A model generated the notes under the pieces. It saw only the letters and a list, made by a program, of their open reading frames with translations, made no database searches and was not told the DNA's origin. A DNA stretch of 59,821 nucleotides. Source: a virus. A program made the position numbers and the translations under genes. Positions 1-6,848 of the stretch are shown here, piece by piece (the stretch's first letter is position 1; each line of letters starts with the position of its first letter). Where the stretch lies: positions 1-59,821 of IMG/VR virus record IMGVR_UViG_3300045996_001015; one strand, 5' to 3'.

Positions 1-127
1 CACACGAATCTAACGGAATCTCATATTGCAGGACTGACGCGCCTGCTCGCGGTTGCCACGGCATAAACCGTCTTGGTGTTATGTTGGCAGTGTACAAAGA
101 TACTCTAAGCGAGTCAATGGAATTTAA
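1..127. repeat. Terminal overlap of the circular assembly (left copy)
   Basis: These 127 bases are identical to the last 127 bases of the window, so the molecule closes into a circle of 59694 bp. An exact overlap of 127 bases matches a common maximum k-mer of de Bruijn assemblers. I therefore read it as an assembly signature of a circular or circularly permuted genome, not as a direct terminal repeat. Confidence 0.95.
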
Positions 128-166
128 CGATTATGCTGCTACGAAATATAGTATGCAGTGTACCCC

Positions 167-195
167 TTGCTACTACATCGCATGTACACTATCTT
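167..195 (+). promoter_or_regulatory. Promoter for the gene at 202, predicted leaderless
   Basis: TTGCTA, a 17-nt spacer and TATCTT end 6 nt before the ATG at 202, which places the transcription start at or next to the start codon. No Shine-Dalgarno sequence precedes the ATG. GTAC-containing repeats (AGTGTAC at 155, GTACACT at 184) surround the promoter and could be operator half-sites. Confidence 0.45.
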
Positions 196-201
196 GCTGG
201 A

Positions 202-540
202 ATGGACGCAAGACCCGAATACCTCTACGGCGCGAACGTGATGCTCAAAGTAAAAAGCAGCGCGTACGATATTTACGCGCTGCCGAGTTGCGGTCGTGTC
301 ATAGTTTTCGACGCTCGCGACAAAAGCTCTAAGCTGAATCAATTGCGAGGCATGAAAGCCGAATGGTGCGAATCTCGCCGTACGGATGAACGTGGAATGG
401 CCAATGTCGAGATAAACGCCTGGCTGTTCTACGATCGATACGGACGGCGCACGGAAGATGAATGCTTCGTTGAAATTGCAGCTACTTCGAGAGTCAGTGA
501 GGAAGAGATAGCAATTATTCTCGGGCAGAGTGAGTGCTGA
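202..540 (+). CDS. Hypothetical protein (112 aa)
   Basis: Not recognised. The ATG at 202 was chosen because a promoter-like sequence ends 6 nt upstream; an in-frame start at 133 would lie upstream of that promoter. The product is mixed alpha/beta in appearance, without a signal peptide or membrane segment, and has a few scattered cysteines. It stands alone on the plus strand between the lysogeny end of the circle and three small leftward genes. Confidence 0.5.
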   Translation: MDARPEYLYGANVMLKVKSSAYDIYALPSCGRVIVFDARDKSSKLNQLRGMKAEWCESRRTDERGMANVEINAWLFYDRYGRRTEDECFVEIAATSRVSEEEIAIILGQSEC

Positions 541-559
541 GAGGTCTTACACCGGGGCT

Positions 560-781
560 TTAATACTCTCCAAGTGACGCAGAGAACGTCACAGCTTTGA
601 TTCGGGCACCGGTTGGCTGAGGATCGTAATTCTCTGGGATCACAAGAGCCTCGCCAAGTTGCACGAGCTCGATCGTTTCCACTTCTGTGACGGGATAGAA
701 GCTGCCTACCCCGTCCATCGAAACGACTTCGGTGTTCGGGTCGAATGATTTCAGCTTGGCGATGAGGTCGGAGATTTTCAT
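560..781 (-). CDS. Small phage protein (73 aa), MKISDLI type
   Basis: It begins MKISDLIAKLKSFDPNTEVV, a pattern common in small phage proteins whose N-terminal helix is followed by a short beta domain with an 'xxVxS' strand. Function is unknown. It is the last gene of a three-gene leftward group (1394, 1129, 781). Confidence 0.65.
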   Translation of the reverse strand: MKISDLIAKLKSFDPNTEVVSMDGVGSFYPVTEVETIELVQLGEALVIPENYDPQPTGARIKAVTFSASLGEY

Positions 782-796
782 GGTGATTTGATCGGT

Positions 797-1129
797 TTAT
801 TTCAAAGGCAAATCAATCACACCATAATCAATAGAATTTAAACGGCATTGGCCATTTGACGCCAATGTGAATGATGCATAAAAGACATGCATTACTTCGT
901 CTTGCTCATCAAAAAAACACATCTCCATAGGGTGTATCTTCGACTGGCAAACAGATTCAGGGCTTGCTGGAATCGAGCGATTTGAATTTGTGCAAGGATC
1001 ACCAGATTGCAGTTTAGCATTGACGGCAGCAGCGAGTTGTATCCCAACCGGCTTTGGAAGCTGCCATCCTTTAATTTTTACTATTAGGGTGTTCGGAACC
1101 AATGCCCCAAATCCATGCCCACTACTCAT
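797..1129 (-). CDS. Hypothetical protein (110 aa)
   Basis: The start MSSGHGFG at 1129 is chosen because GGAGA lies 8 nt upstream and the ATG overlaps the TAG stop of the upstream gene (ATGAGTAG), a translational-coupling arrangement. The open frame extends further upstream, but that part runs through the neighbouring gene. Beta-rich and soluble; product unknown. Confidence 0.6.
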   Translation of the reverse strand: MSSGHGFGALVPNTLIVKIKGWQLPKPVGIQLAAAVNAKLQSGDPCTNSNRSIPASPESVCQSKIHPMEMCFFDEQDEVMHVFYASFTLASNGQCRLNSIDYGVIDLPLK

Positions 1130-1394
1130 CGAGAATGTCTCCAATAGGAGACACTTCACCTCGTTCATATTGCAAATGAGAGGCTTCGATTTCAGCGTAG
1201 TTCGGTTGAGGAGACGAGAGCTGCATTGTTCGGGCAACGCAATCCTGGAAATCACCCCAACTTGGCGGCGTTCCGCTTTGAGCCATCTTCGCTTTGAGGC
1301 AGGTAATTAAGGTAGCGCGCATTGCTGGCGTATACTTTTGAACCTGTCGCTGAATGCGATACGGTAAGTTAATAGCTGCGATGTCGATTTCCAT
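1122..1394 (-). CDS. Hypothetical protein (90 aa)
   Basis: Helical protein starting MEIDIAAINLPYRIQ, with AAGGG 8 nt before the ATG. It is the first gene of the small leftward group and is coupled to the next by an 8-nt overlap. No recognised domain. Confidence 0.6.
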   Translation of the reverse strand: MEIDIAAINLPYRIQRQVQKYTPAMRATLITCLKAKMAQSGTPPSWGDFQDCVARTMQLSSPQPNYAEIEASHLQYERGEVSPIGDILDE

Positions 1395-1697
1395 AACTAG
1401 ACCCTTTTTGCTAAAAGTTCATTGATGCCGATTGTTCTTATCGGCAAACACTCTGTATTCAAAGATGCCAATTTGTACCGCGAGGTTACTTTGTACTGCA
1501 ATAGAATTATAGAATAATCTATCTGCAAGCACGTCGCAATCAGCTATTTAGCGGTATTTTGGCCACTCCGTTACAACGGACAATCTATGGACATCTGTTT
1601 AACTTGTAATACTAGCAACACTTATGCCGATTTTAACGATCGAGTTTAAGGCTTCTTTGCCCCGATACCCCCGTAGTCCCTACTTGGCCTAGCGCAT
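1395..1697. other. Intergenic region without a gene
   Basis: AT-rich stretch upstream of the leftward gene starting at 1394. No convincing ORF, tRNA or repeat was seen. It presumably holds the promoter for the 1394-797 genes, but no clear -35/-10 pair stood out. Confidence 0.5.
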
Positions 1698-1720
1698 AAA
1701 AAACCGCCCTTGCGAGGCGG
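1698..1720 (-). terminator. Intrinsic terminator of the leftward virion operon
   Basis: On the minus strand CCGCC, a 7-nt loop and GGCGG are followed by six T residues. It lies downstream of the last virion gene (2411-4144) on that strand and would stop leftward late transcription before the small genes at 1394. It overlaps the -35 box of the rightward promoter at 1710. Confidence 0.75.
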
Positions 1721-1737
1721 CAATGGGAATCTATGAT
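1710..1737 (+). promoter_or_regulatory. Own promoter of the SGNH lipoprotein gene, predicted leaderless
   Basis: TTGCGA, a 16-nt spacer and TATGAT end 6 nt before the ATG at 1744, so the start codon should be at or near +1. No Shine-Dalgarno is present. An independent promoter next to a late-operon terminator is the arrangement expected of a moron gene expressed from the prophage. Confidence 0.6.
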
Positions 1738-1743
1738 TGAGCT

Positions 1744-2421
1744 ATGAAACATTTACTCGTTTTTATCGTTCTTTTGGCCGGTTGCTCGAAACCCGCGCCG
1801 GTGAAAACCCTTGCGAGCGTCAGGGTTGAGCTGAATAAGCAGTGGAAAGATAACCGGATTATCAATCTTGTCTTTCACGGCCACAGTGTTCCGGCTGGTT
1901 TTCATGTCACGCCCGAGATAAAACCGTTCGAGTCATACCCGCACTTGGTTTACGTCGGACTAAAGAAGAAATATCCTTACGCGCAAATCAACTGTATTGT
2001 CACTGCAGTTGGCGGAGAGACGAGCGATAAAGGCGCGATGAGATTTGAGGATGAAGTCATGAACCACAAGCCCGACATTCTGTTTATCGACTATGCTCTT
2101 AATGATCGCTTTTTGAATGAACAGGATTCGCGGCGTTCACTATCGAAAATGATCGACTCGGCAAAGGCACGAAATGTAATCGTGGTGCTCGTTACACCGA
2201 CCGGCGCTGAGGATGCAAATCTGAATGACGAAAGCGACAAGCTGACAATTCGCGTGAAGATCATCCGTGAGCTTGCAAAAGAAAAGGATTGTTTGCTGGC
2301 CGATGTTTCGGGAGTTTGGAAAACGAAAGATCAATCGAAGCTACTGAGTCAAATCAATCATCCGAATCTAATCGGCCACCAACTCGCCGCTGATGTGATT
2401 CTCGAAACTCTTAACCATTGA
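1744..2421 (+). CDS. SGNH/GDSL-family hydrolase, predicted lipoprotein
   Basis: The 225-aa product starts with a lipoprotein signal (LLAGC, Cys14). It then shows the blocks of an SGNH hydrolase: FHGHS with the nucleophile Ser48, a Gly in AVGGETS near 90, ALND with Asn120, and HPN with His206. The Asp usually three residues before the His appears to be Asn. Such enzymes commonly remove acetyl or acyl groups from glycans. It is transcribed against the virion operon from its own promoter and overlaps the 3' end of the esterase-fibre gene by 11 bp. I infer an envelope-anchored, prophage-expressed enzyme, perhaps altering the receptor that the fibre uses; only the family and lipobox are seen directly. 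Confidence 0.75.
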   Translation: MKHLLVFIVLLAGCSKPAPVKTLASVRVELNKQWKDNRIINLVFHGHSVPAGFHVTPEIKPFESYPHLVYVGLKKKYPYAQINCIVTAVGGETSDKGAMRFEDEVMNHKPDILFIDYALNDRFLNEQDSRRSLSKMIDSAKARNVIVVLVTPTGAEDANLNDESDKLTIRVKIIRELAKEKDCLLADVSGVWKTKDQSKLLSQINHPNLIGHQLAADVILETLNH

Positions 2422-4144
2422 GGCATCTTGCAAAGAACTGCCGTGAATCCGATGTGACGAAATGCGACAAATCGCCATGATCGCCAGTCGCGGCGAGGAT
2501 TGTAAACTCTCGTGCGCGTGAAGCGAGAAGCGTTTGCAGTACGTCGGAGTGAGATCCTCTCGGCACATAGGTATCGGCGTTTGATGCAGTAGTGCGCATG
2601 CGCACGACCGGATAAGCCGATGCACTTTTTAGCACCGGATCGTAGCCGCTCGTCTTACTCGCGTAGTCCGACCCATCGCCAGCGATTCCGTAAGCTGTTT
2701 TAACTGCAGCGGTGAACGTCGCGTGATTGTAAGCAGCGAGTAGCGAGCAAACCGGATAGATTCCGTACCAACCGATAACTGGCATGTCTTGCCGAGCAAG
2801 GCAGCCGAGTCCGGTCAATCCACCCATCGACTGCGATAAGAACAGTAATCGATTCGCTGAAAAATTAGCGTCCGCATAAGTCCAGAGTGGCAGATAGCAA
2901 TCTTGCGAGGCTTGATTGCCCCACGCCGTTGTACCGGCTGAGATTCCGCAGAGGATGTATCCCGCGCCAAGAAGTGCGTCTCGAGTTGCTGTTTTTAGCG
3001 AGTCGCTGTCCCAAGCGGTGTAATCTTCGCCGCTGCCGCTATGGTACATAATCACATCGTGACCAGTCGTCGCATCGTAATTTTGCGGCAGGATAATCAG
3101 CGAAGATTTACCACCAACAGTCTGGTAATTGCGTACTGGCAATCCATACGCAGCAAAAGAATTGATTCTATTGCTGTCATTCGCGTGCTCGTCATAAATG
3201 TTACAGCCAACTGCTGCACCCGTGTTCGAGAGTGGGACGGTGTCAGTTCCAGTGAACACCAAAACCCCGTCGTTGAATATTTTGAATACTAAATGCCCGC
3301 TCTCGTTCTCTTCCGCAGTGATGCGCATGTCGTGCACACCAACGGATGGCAAGTTTGTGGTAACTGCCGTGCCGATCGGCCCGCCACCGCCACCAATTTT
3401 ATAGCATCCCCACGATTCCAATCCTGAGATTGTGTCGAGCCAGCCAACCTGATAAAAAGTATTTGCGCCCGGCTGTAGACGAAACAAGGCAAGTACGGCG
3501 TTGCCAGCACCTGTCACTCCTGATTTCGTCCAATTCATTCTTACTTCGCAATTACGTGGAGGTGTGCCGCTTGCGTAGTATTGCGTATAAGCAGTTCCAT
3601 CGGTTTTGATTGCATTCGATGCAATTGATAGAGTGGTGCCTGTATAAAACCCGTGACGTGTCCACGTTGCCCCGAACTCACCCGTATGTACCGAAAGTAA
3701 TTTATCGCTGTCCGTGAAAGTGTCGTATACAAAACATGGGGATGTGAATTTATAAAGTGCGGAGTATTCAGAGCCATTGCCGTTCGCGTCAAACGCCCGA
3801 ACACGGTAATACATGCTGCCGTAGAGCGGCGCGACGGTTAATCCAACGACTTGCGCATTGCCACTCGCGGAAATATCGGTATAACTTCCAAGCCCTTGCG
3901 TGACCGGGTCGCCGGAAGCGTGACGATAGATGCGAAACGTCGTGGCTGACCCGTTTGACGGTGTGATCAGGAATTCGATTTCGTTCGCCGCTAATGTTCC
4001 GCCACCGGTCTTTGCGTAACCGGGCTGTGAGTAGAGAGCGAGTGCGTCGGTTTGCAGGGTGCTTACGATTGCGTTCGTGTCACCATTGAACGGCCCGCGA
4101 AGGGGGCCAGAGCCGAACGGGCCAAGGTAGGGCGAGCGTAGCAT
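2411..4144 (-). CDS. Tail fibre/receptor-binding protein with C-terminal alpha/beta-hydrolase
   Basis: 577 aa. A short N-terminal virion-attachment-like segment precedes a fibronectin-III-like region (about 50-135), a jelly-roll-like region (about 136-335) and an alpha/beta-hydrolase domain (about 345-577). The hydrolase shows an oxyanion-type HSGSG near 368, the elbow SQSMGG with Ser439, Asp524 in NADTYVP and His556 or His561. It is the distal gene of the leftward tail module, the usual place for receptor-binding proteins. An esterase or deacetylase acting on host surface polysaccharide is likely, but the substrate is unknown. Confidence 0.7.
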   Translation of the reverse strand: MLRSPYLGPFGSGPLRGPFNGDTNAIVSTLQTDALALYSQPGYAKTGGGTLAANEIEFLITPSNGSATTFRIYRHASGDPVTQGLGSYTDISASGNAQVVGLTVAPLYGSMYYRVRAFDANGNGSEYSALYKFTSPCFVYDTFTDSDKLLSVHTGEFGATWTRHGFYTGTTLSIASNAIKTDGTAYTQYYASGTPPRNCEVRMNWTKSGVTGAGNAVLALFRLQPGANTFYQVGWLDTISGLESWGCYKIGGGGGPIGTAVTTNLPSVGVHDMRITAEENESGHLVFKIFNDGVLVFTGTDTVPLSNTGAAVGCNIYDEHANDSNRINSFAAYGLPVRNYQTVGGKSSLIILPQNYDATTGHDVIMYHSGSGEDYTAWDSDSLKTATRDALLGAGYILCGISAGTTAWGNQASQDCYLPLWTYADANFSANRLLFLSQSMGGLTGLGCLARQDMPVIGWYGIYPVCSLLAAYNHATFTAAVKTAYGIAGDGSDYASKTSGYDPVLKSASAYPVVRMRTTASNADTYVPRGSHSDVLQTLLASRAREFTILAATGDHGDLSHFVTSDSRQFFARCLNG

Positions 4145-4156
4145 TAGACGCCTCTC

Positions 4157-4501
4157 CTAGATTTGCGTGTCACTGAGTTCGGTGAGAAAGACAATCGATG
4201 CCGTGCCGCCGAAGATGTAGATGCTGTCGAGAGCTTTCCCGCCGAACGGAAGGTAAAACGGCGTTCCTGCCGCGTAAGATTTCGTATAGCCGTTGGTCGA
4301 AGCTGTAGCGGTTGCTCCCTTCTCGTTCACGTAGCAGGTGCCGCTAGAAGGAAAGATGCTTACTCCTCGCACACGACCTTTGGACGCTCCAGCAACGGTG
4401 CCGAGATTTCTTCCTGCGGAAGAGTTATCGATGTCGTAATTCGCTAGCTGCGAAATTGACTGAATTGGTACGAGATTGAGTTGGCTTGTGAACTGAGACA
4501 T
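4157..4501 (-). CDS. Putative virion structural protein (114 aa)
   Basis: Beta-rich protein with many Gly, Ser and Thr residues, ending in FLTELSD. It lies between the esterase fibre and another beta-rich virion gene, with only 12 nt to each neighbour, so it should be co-expressed with tail proteins. No specific family recognised. Confidence 0.55.
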   Translation of the reverse strand: MSQFTSQLNLVPIQSISQLANYDIDNSSAGRNLGTVAGASKGRVRGVSIFPSSGTCYVNEKGATATASTNGYTKSYAAGTPFYLPFGGKALDSIYIFGGTASIVFLTELSDTQI

Positions 4502-4513
4502 GATTGTATTCCG

Positions 4514-5029
4514 TTACGAGAAGGTTCCAATTCCAATGTTTTGAATAACCAGAGCCGTTGCGGTTGTGTAGGTCACGATAAAGTCACGGTACGTATTTGC
4601 TGCGATTGTCATTGTTCCAGTGAGCGTGACTCCGTCACCGGCTGTCACGGTCAATGTTCCACTACCTTGACCATTCACGATTCGCAGGACGTAAGAGTTT
4701 CCGGCCACTGCCGTTGCGTCATCGCCAAACATTTCCGTTGCTGTGCGAGTGGCGATTGACCCAGGAGTTCCCTGTGTGTTGGTGTAAACCACGAACTTTG
4801 AACCGCTTAATTGACCAGCGGCAAACGTCGTAGTGGTTGTGCCGGTGGAGAAGCTGGCGTTTGCCCTTGCGTTTTGAGAGGTTACGGCAGCGGCAATCGC
4901 CGTTGTCATTTCTGTGGTAAGCGGAATCGACAACAAAAACTCGCGCCAAGATTGGTCGTCGAAGTCTTTGTTGCGGGCTTGCTGGTATAAATTTGCGAGT
5001 TGTTCGCGTGTTCTTGCAGAATCGGCCAT
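4514..5029 (-). CDS. Putative virion protein with helical N-terminus and Thr-rich beta domain (171 aa)
   Basis: The start MADSARTREQ at 5029 is set by GGAGG 8 nt upstream; the frame opens 54 nt earlier without such a site. Residues 1-50 are helical, and the remainder is a Thr/Gly/Ala-rich beta region like those of phage fibre or decoration proteins. It follows a possible promoter at 5055-5083. Confidence 0.55.
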   Translation of the reverse strand: MADSARTREQLANLYQQARNKDFDDQSWREFLLSIPLTTEMTTAIAAAVTSQNARANASFSTGTTTTTFAAGQLSGSKFVVYTNTQGTPGSIATRTATEMFGDDATAVAGNSYVLRIVNGQGSGTLTVTAGDGVTLTGTMTIAANTYRDFIVTYTTATALVIQNIGIGTFS

Positions 5030-5054
5030 GAGATTCCTCCGTGAATGATGCCGC

Positions 5055-5083
5055 AACTTAGCAACTCGCGGAGGGGGCTCCAA
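5055..5083 (-). promoter_or_regulatory. Possible internal late promoter
   Basis: On the minus strand TTGGAG, a 17-nt spacer and TAAGTT lie upstream of the gene starting at 5029. The -10 match is weak. The -35 region is part of a 19-bp sequence repeated exactly inside terL (13625-13643). Confidence 0.3.
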
Positions 5084-5095
5084 GGCAAAATCTTA
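5077..5095 (-). repeat. 19-bp exact repeat, copy 1 (intergenic)
   Basis: TAAGATTTTGCCTTGGAGC on the minus strand, directly after the stop codon of the gene at 5093. The same 19 bases recur at 13625-13643, and shorter relatives lie at 25008 and 25911. Confidence 0.8.
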
Positions 5096-5374
5096 GCGGC
5101 TAAAAATCCATCGAAATGGGCGTTTTGTAGAGAGCCACGCGCCTAGTTTGTCGAGTTTCACAATCCGCCCGTTGCATCCGCAATCGATTCCCAGCTTTTT
5201 GATTAGTTCGTTGATGCCCAGTCGCTTTGTGACCTTCCCCGCCCAGGTTCCCATCGGCAGCGGGTTCGGGACTTTGCAATTCGACTTGGCTTTGCAGTCT
5301 TTCGACCGATACACTTTGCCACATAGGGTGCATTTGCATTTGTCGTTCGGGAGTGTTTCGGGGGTGCATTGCAT
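5093..5374 (-). CDS. Small cysteine-rich, zinc-ribbon-like protein (93 aa)
   Basis: CKCTLCGKVYRSKDC followed by NC and then GIDCGCNGR suggests one or two metal-binding knuckles. The ATG at 5374 comes 2 nt after the upstream stop, implying reinitiation, because no good Shine-Dalgarno is visible. The segment KVTKRLGI...CGC resembles short phage proteins of unknown role found in tail regions. Confidence 0.6.
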   Translation of the reverse strand: MQCTPETLPNDKCKCTLCGKVYRSKDCKAKSNCKVPNPLPMGTWAGKVTKRLGINELIKKLGIDCGCNGRIVKLDKLGAWLSTKRPFRWIFSR

Positions 5375-5376
5375 TT

Positions 5377-5880
5377 TTATGGAAGACGAAGAATGACCGA
5401 CACTGCCGGTGTGTAAAACTGGCACGGCCCAAGATCGGCTCGCGAAAAGTAAGGAATCGAAATGTCTCCACCCGCTTCAAACGTGGCAGCCGAAATACCC
5501 GTGAGCTTGTAAATGAACTGCGTGGCTCCTCCGGCTGGAAATCTAGTTCGCCAGTCAATAATCACATCGTACGTGTTCGCTCCTCCGAAATACAAAAGGG
5601 TGACTTGAATGCTATGAATGGCAAAACCTGTGCAAAAAACTTCGTCGAACAAGTAGTCAATTGCGCAGTCTGGCGGATCATTAGATGCTCCAATATAGTC
5701 TGCAATGAATTCTCCGATCGTTAAAGTTGTGCAATCGGAACACCCCGAATTTGATCCTGTTCCAGTGTAGATACCGAATTCGGCGTAAACGGTAACGCTA
5801 TCAGACGGGAATCGATCGAGGCACGTCGGAAATCCACCTCCATCGCAACACGCGCAGTTGCTCAAGTCCCACGTTGCCAT
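5377..5880 (-). CDS. Putative virion protein with N-terminal Cys cluster (167 aa)
   Basis: The N-terminus NCACCDGGG is unusually cysteine-rich, and the rest is predicted beta. The start codon overlaps the previous stop (TAATG). Its position between fibre-like genes suggests a small tail component; no family was recognised. Confidence 0.5.
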   Translation of the reverse strand: MATWDLSNCACCDGGGFPTCLDRFPSDSVTVYAEFGIYTGTGSNSGCSDCTTLTIGEFIADYIGASNDPPDCAIDYLFDEVFCTGFAIHSIQVTLLYFGGANTYDVIIDWRTRFPAGGATQFIYKLTGISAATFEAGGDISIPYFSRADLGPCQFYTPAVSVILRLP

Positions 5881-6848
5881 TAGCTTTCGACCTCCGAGCT
5901 AATGGTCACGCCAAGGGCCATCACAGCGGCTGGAATATGCAGAGTGCGAACGTACTCAGTCATCTCGCAAGTTTCTTCATCCCATGAATAGCGGTAGAGC
6001 GTAATGTCTTCGTCGGAATAGCCTGTATCATCTAAAGAGATAATAAGTTCGGTTCCAGCACCGGCGGTAATCACAATAGGAAATGTTGCGGATAAGTTCG
6101 TTCCAATCGTTTTCGCCGTTCCGGCTCCGTTGCCAATCGTGATTCCAGCGGCGGCAGTCAGGTTAGCCGCAATGCCAATCGAAGTGTTCGCGACACTTGG
6201 CGTGAGCGTGATTCCGCAATTCGACGCCGTCGTGAAGTTCGTCGAGACCCACCAATCATCGTCGGTGAGCTCGGCAACAGTGATGCCGCTGCCGACTGCT
6301 GAATTGACCGTGACGGGTGAGCCGCCAGGAAACGTCACATTGCCGTTGAAAACTGTGTCGCCATTGAAAACCGAGCCACCATTCACGACCTGATCGCCCT
6401 CGATGACCGTGTCACCGTCAATCGTTGTGTCGCCAGCAACATTCACATCGCCTTGCAGCCACGTGTTTCCAGCAACAACAGCGTCACCATTAAGGACCGC
6501 CACGCCATTGCTGACAAACGCCACGCCGCGTCGAATTTCTTCCGAGTCCGGATCGATGTAACTGCCGATGTTTTGAGCAATCAACGCGCCAGGAAAGTGT
6601 TGTGGCGAGCTATTGGCAAACATCAACTGCGATGCTGTCGAGTTCCGAGGGGAATCCAGCGGTGGAACAATGATCGATAATGGAATTGGCAGAGCTTGCG
6701 GATTTTCGACGTTCACTAGGACCGGCGCACGATGCTGTAGCGGAAGCTGGCAATTTCCGATCACGCCCATCACGGCATTGATCGCGCCTTCGGGTAAGAA
6801 CTTCGCCAGGTCATTGGCCATCGAGGCGGTGTATTCTGTGAACATCAC
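5880..6848 (-). CDS. Putative tail fibre/needle protein with GD-repeat beta-helix (322 aa)
   Basis: The central third carries about ten short repeats built on a GDxxxxGD pattern (for example VNVAGDTTIDGDTVIEGD), typical of a parallel beta-helix or trimeric stalk. It follows the nozzle gene with an ATGA overlap, where podoviruses encode needle or fibre proteins. The N-terminal 110 residues may attach it to the tail. Exact role inferred from position. Confidence 0.55.
   Translation of the reverse strand: MMFTEYTASMANDLAKFLPEGAINAVMGVIGNCQLPLQHRAPVLVNVENPQALPIPLSIIVPPLDSPRNSTASQLMFANSSPQHFPGALIAQNIGSYIDPDSEEIRRGVAFVSNGVAVLNGDAVVAGNTWLQGDVNVAGDTTIDGDTVIEGDQVVNGGSVFNGDTVFNGNVTFPGGSPVTVNSAVGSGITVAELTDDDWWVSTNFTTASNCGITLTPSVANTSIGIAANLTAAAGITIGNGAGTAKTIGTNLSATFPIVITAGAGTELIISLDDTGYSDEDITLYRYSWDEETCEMTEYVRTLHIPAAVMALGVTISSEVES

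Noticed and set aside
1-127. Direct terminal repeat of the virion DNA
   Set aside because: The repeat is exactly 127 bp at both ends of the contig, a typical assembler k-mer overlap, so it shows circular closure rather than a packaged terminal repeat.
6130-6393. Phase-variable tail fibre inversion region for the serine recombinase
   Set aside because: No inverted repeats or partial alternative fibre ends were found around the tail genes at 2.4-6.8 kb.
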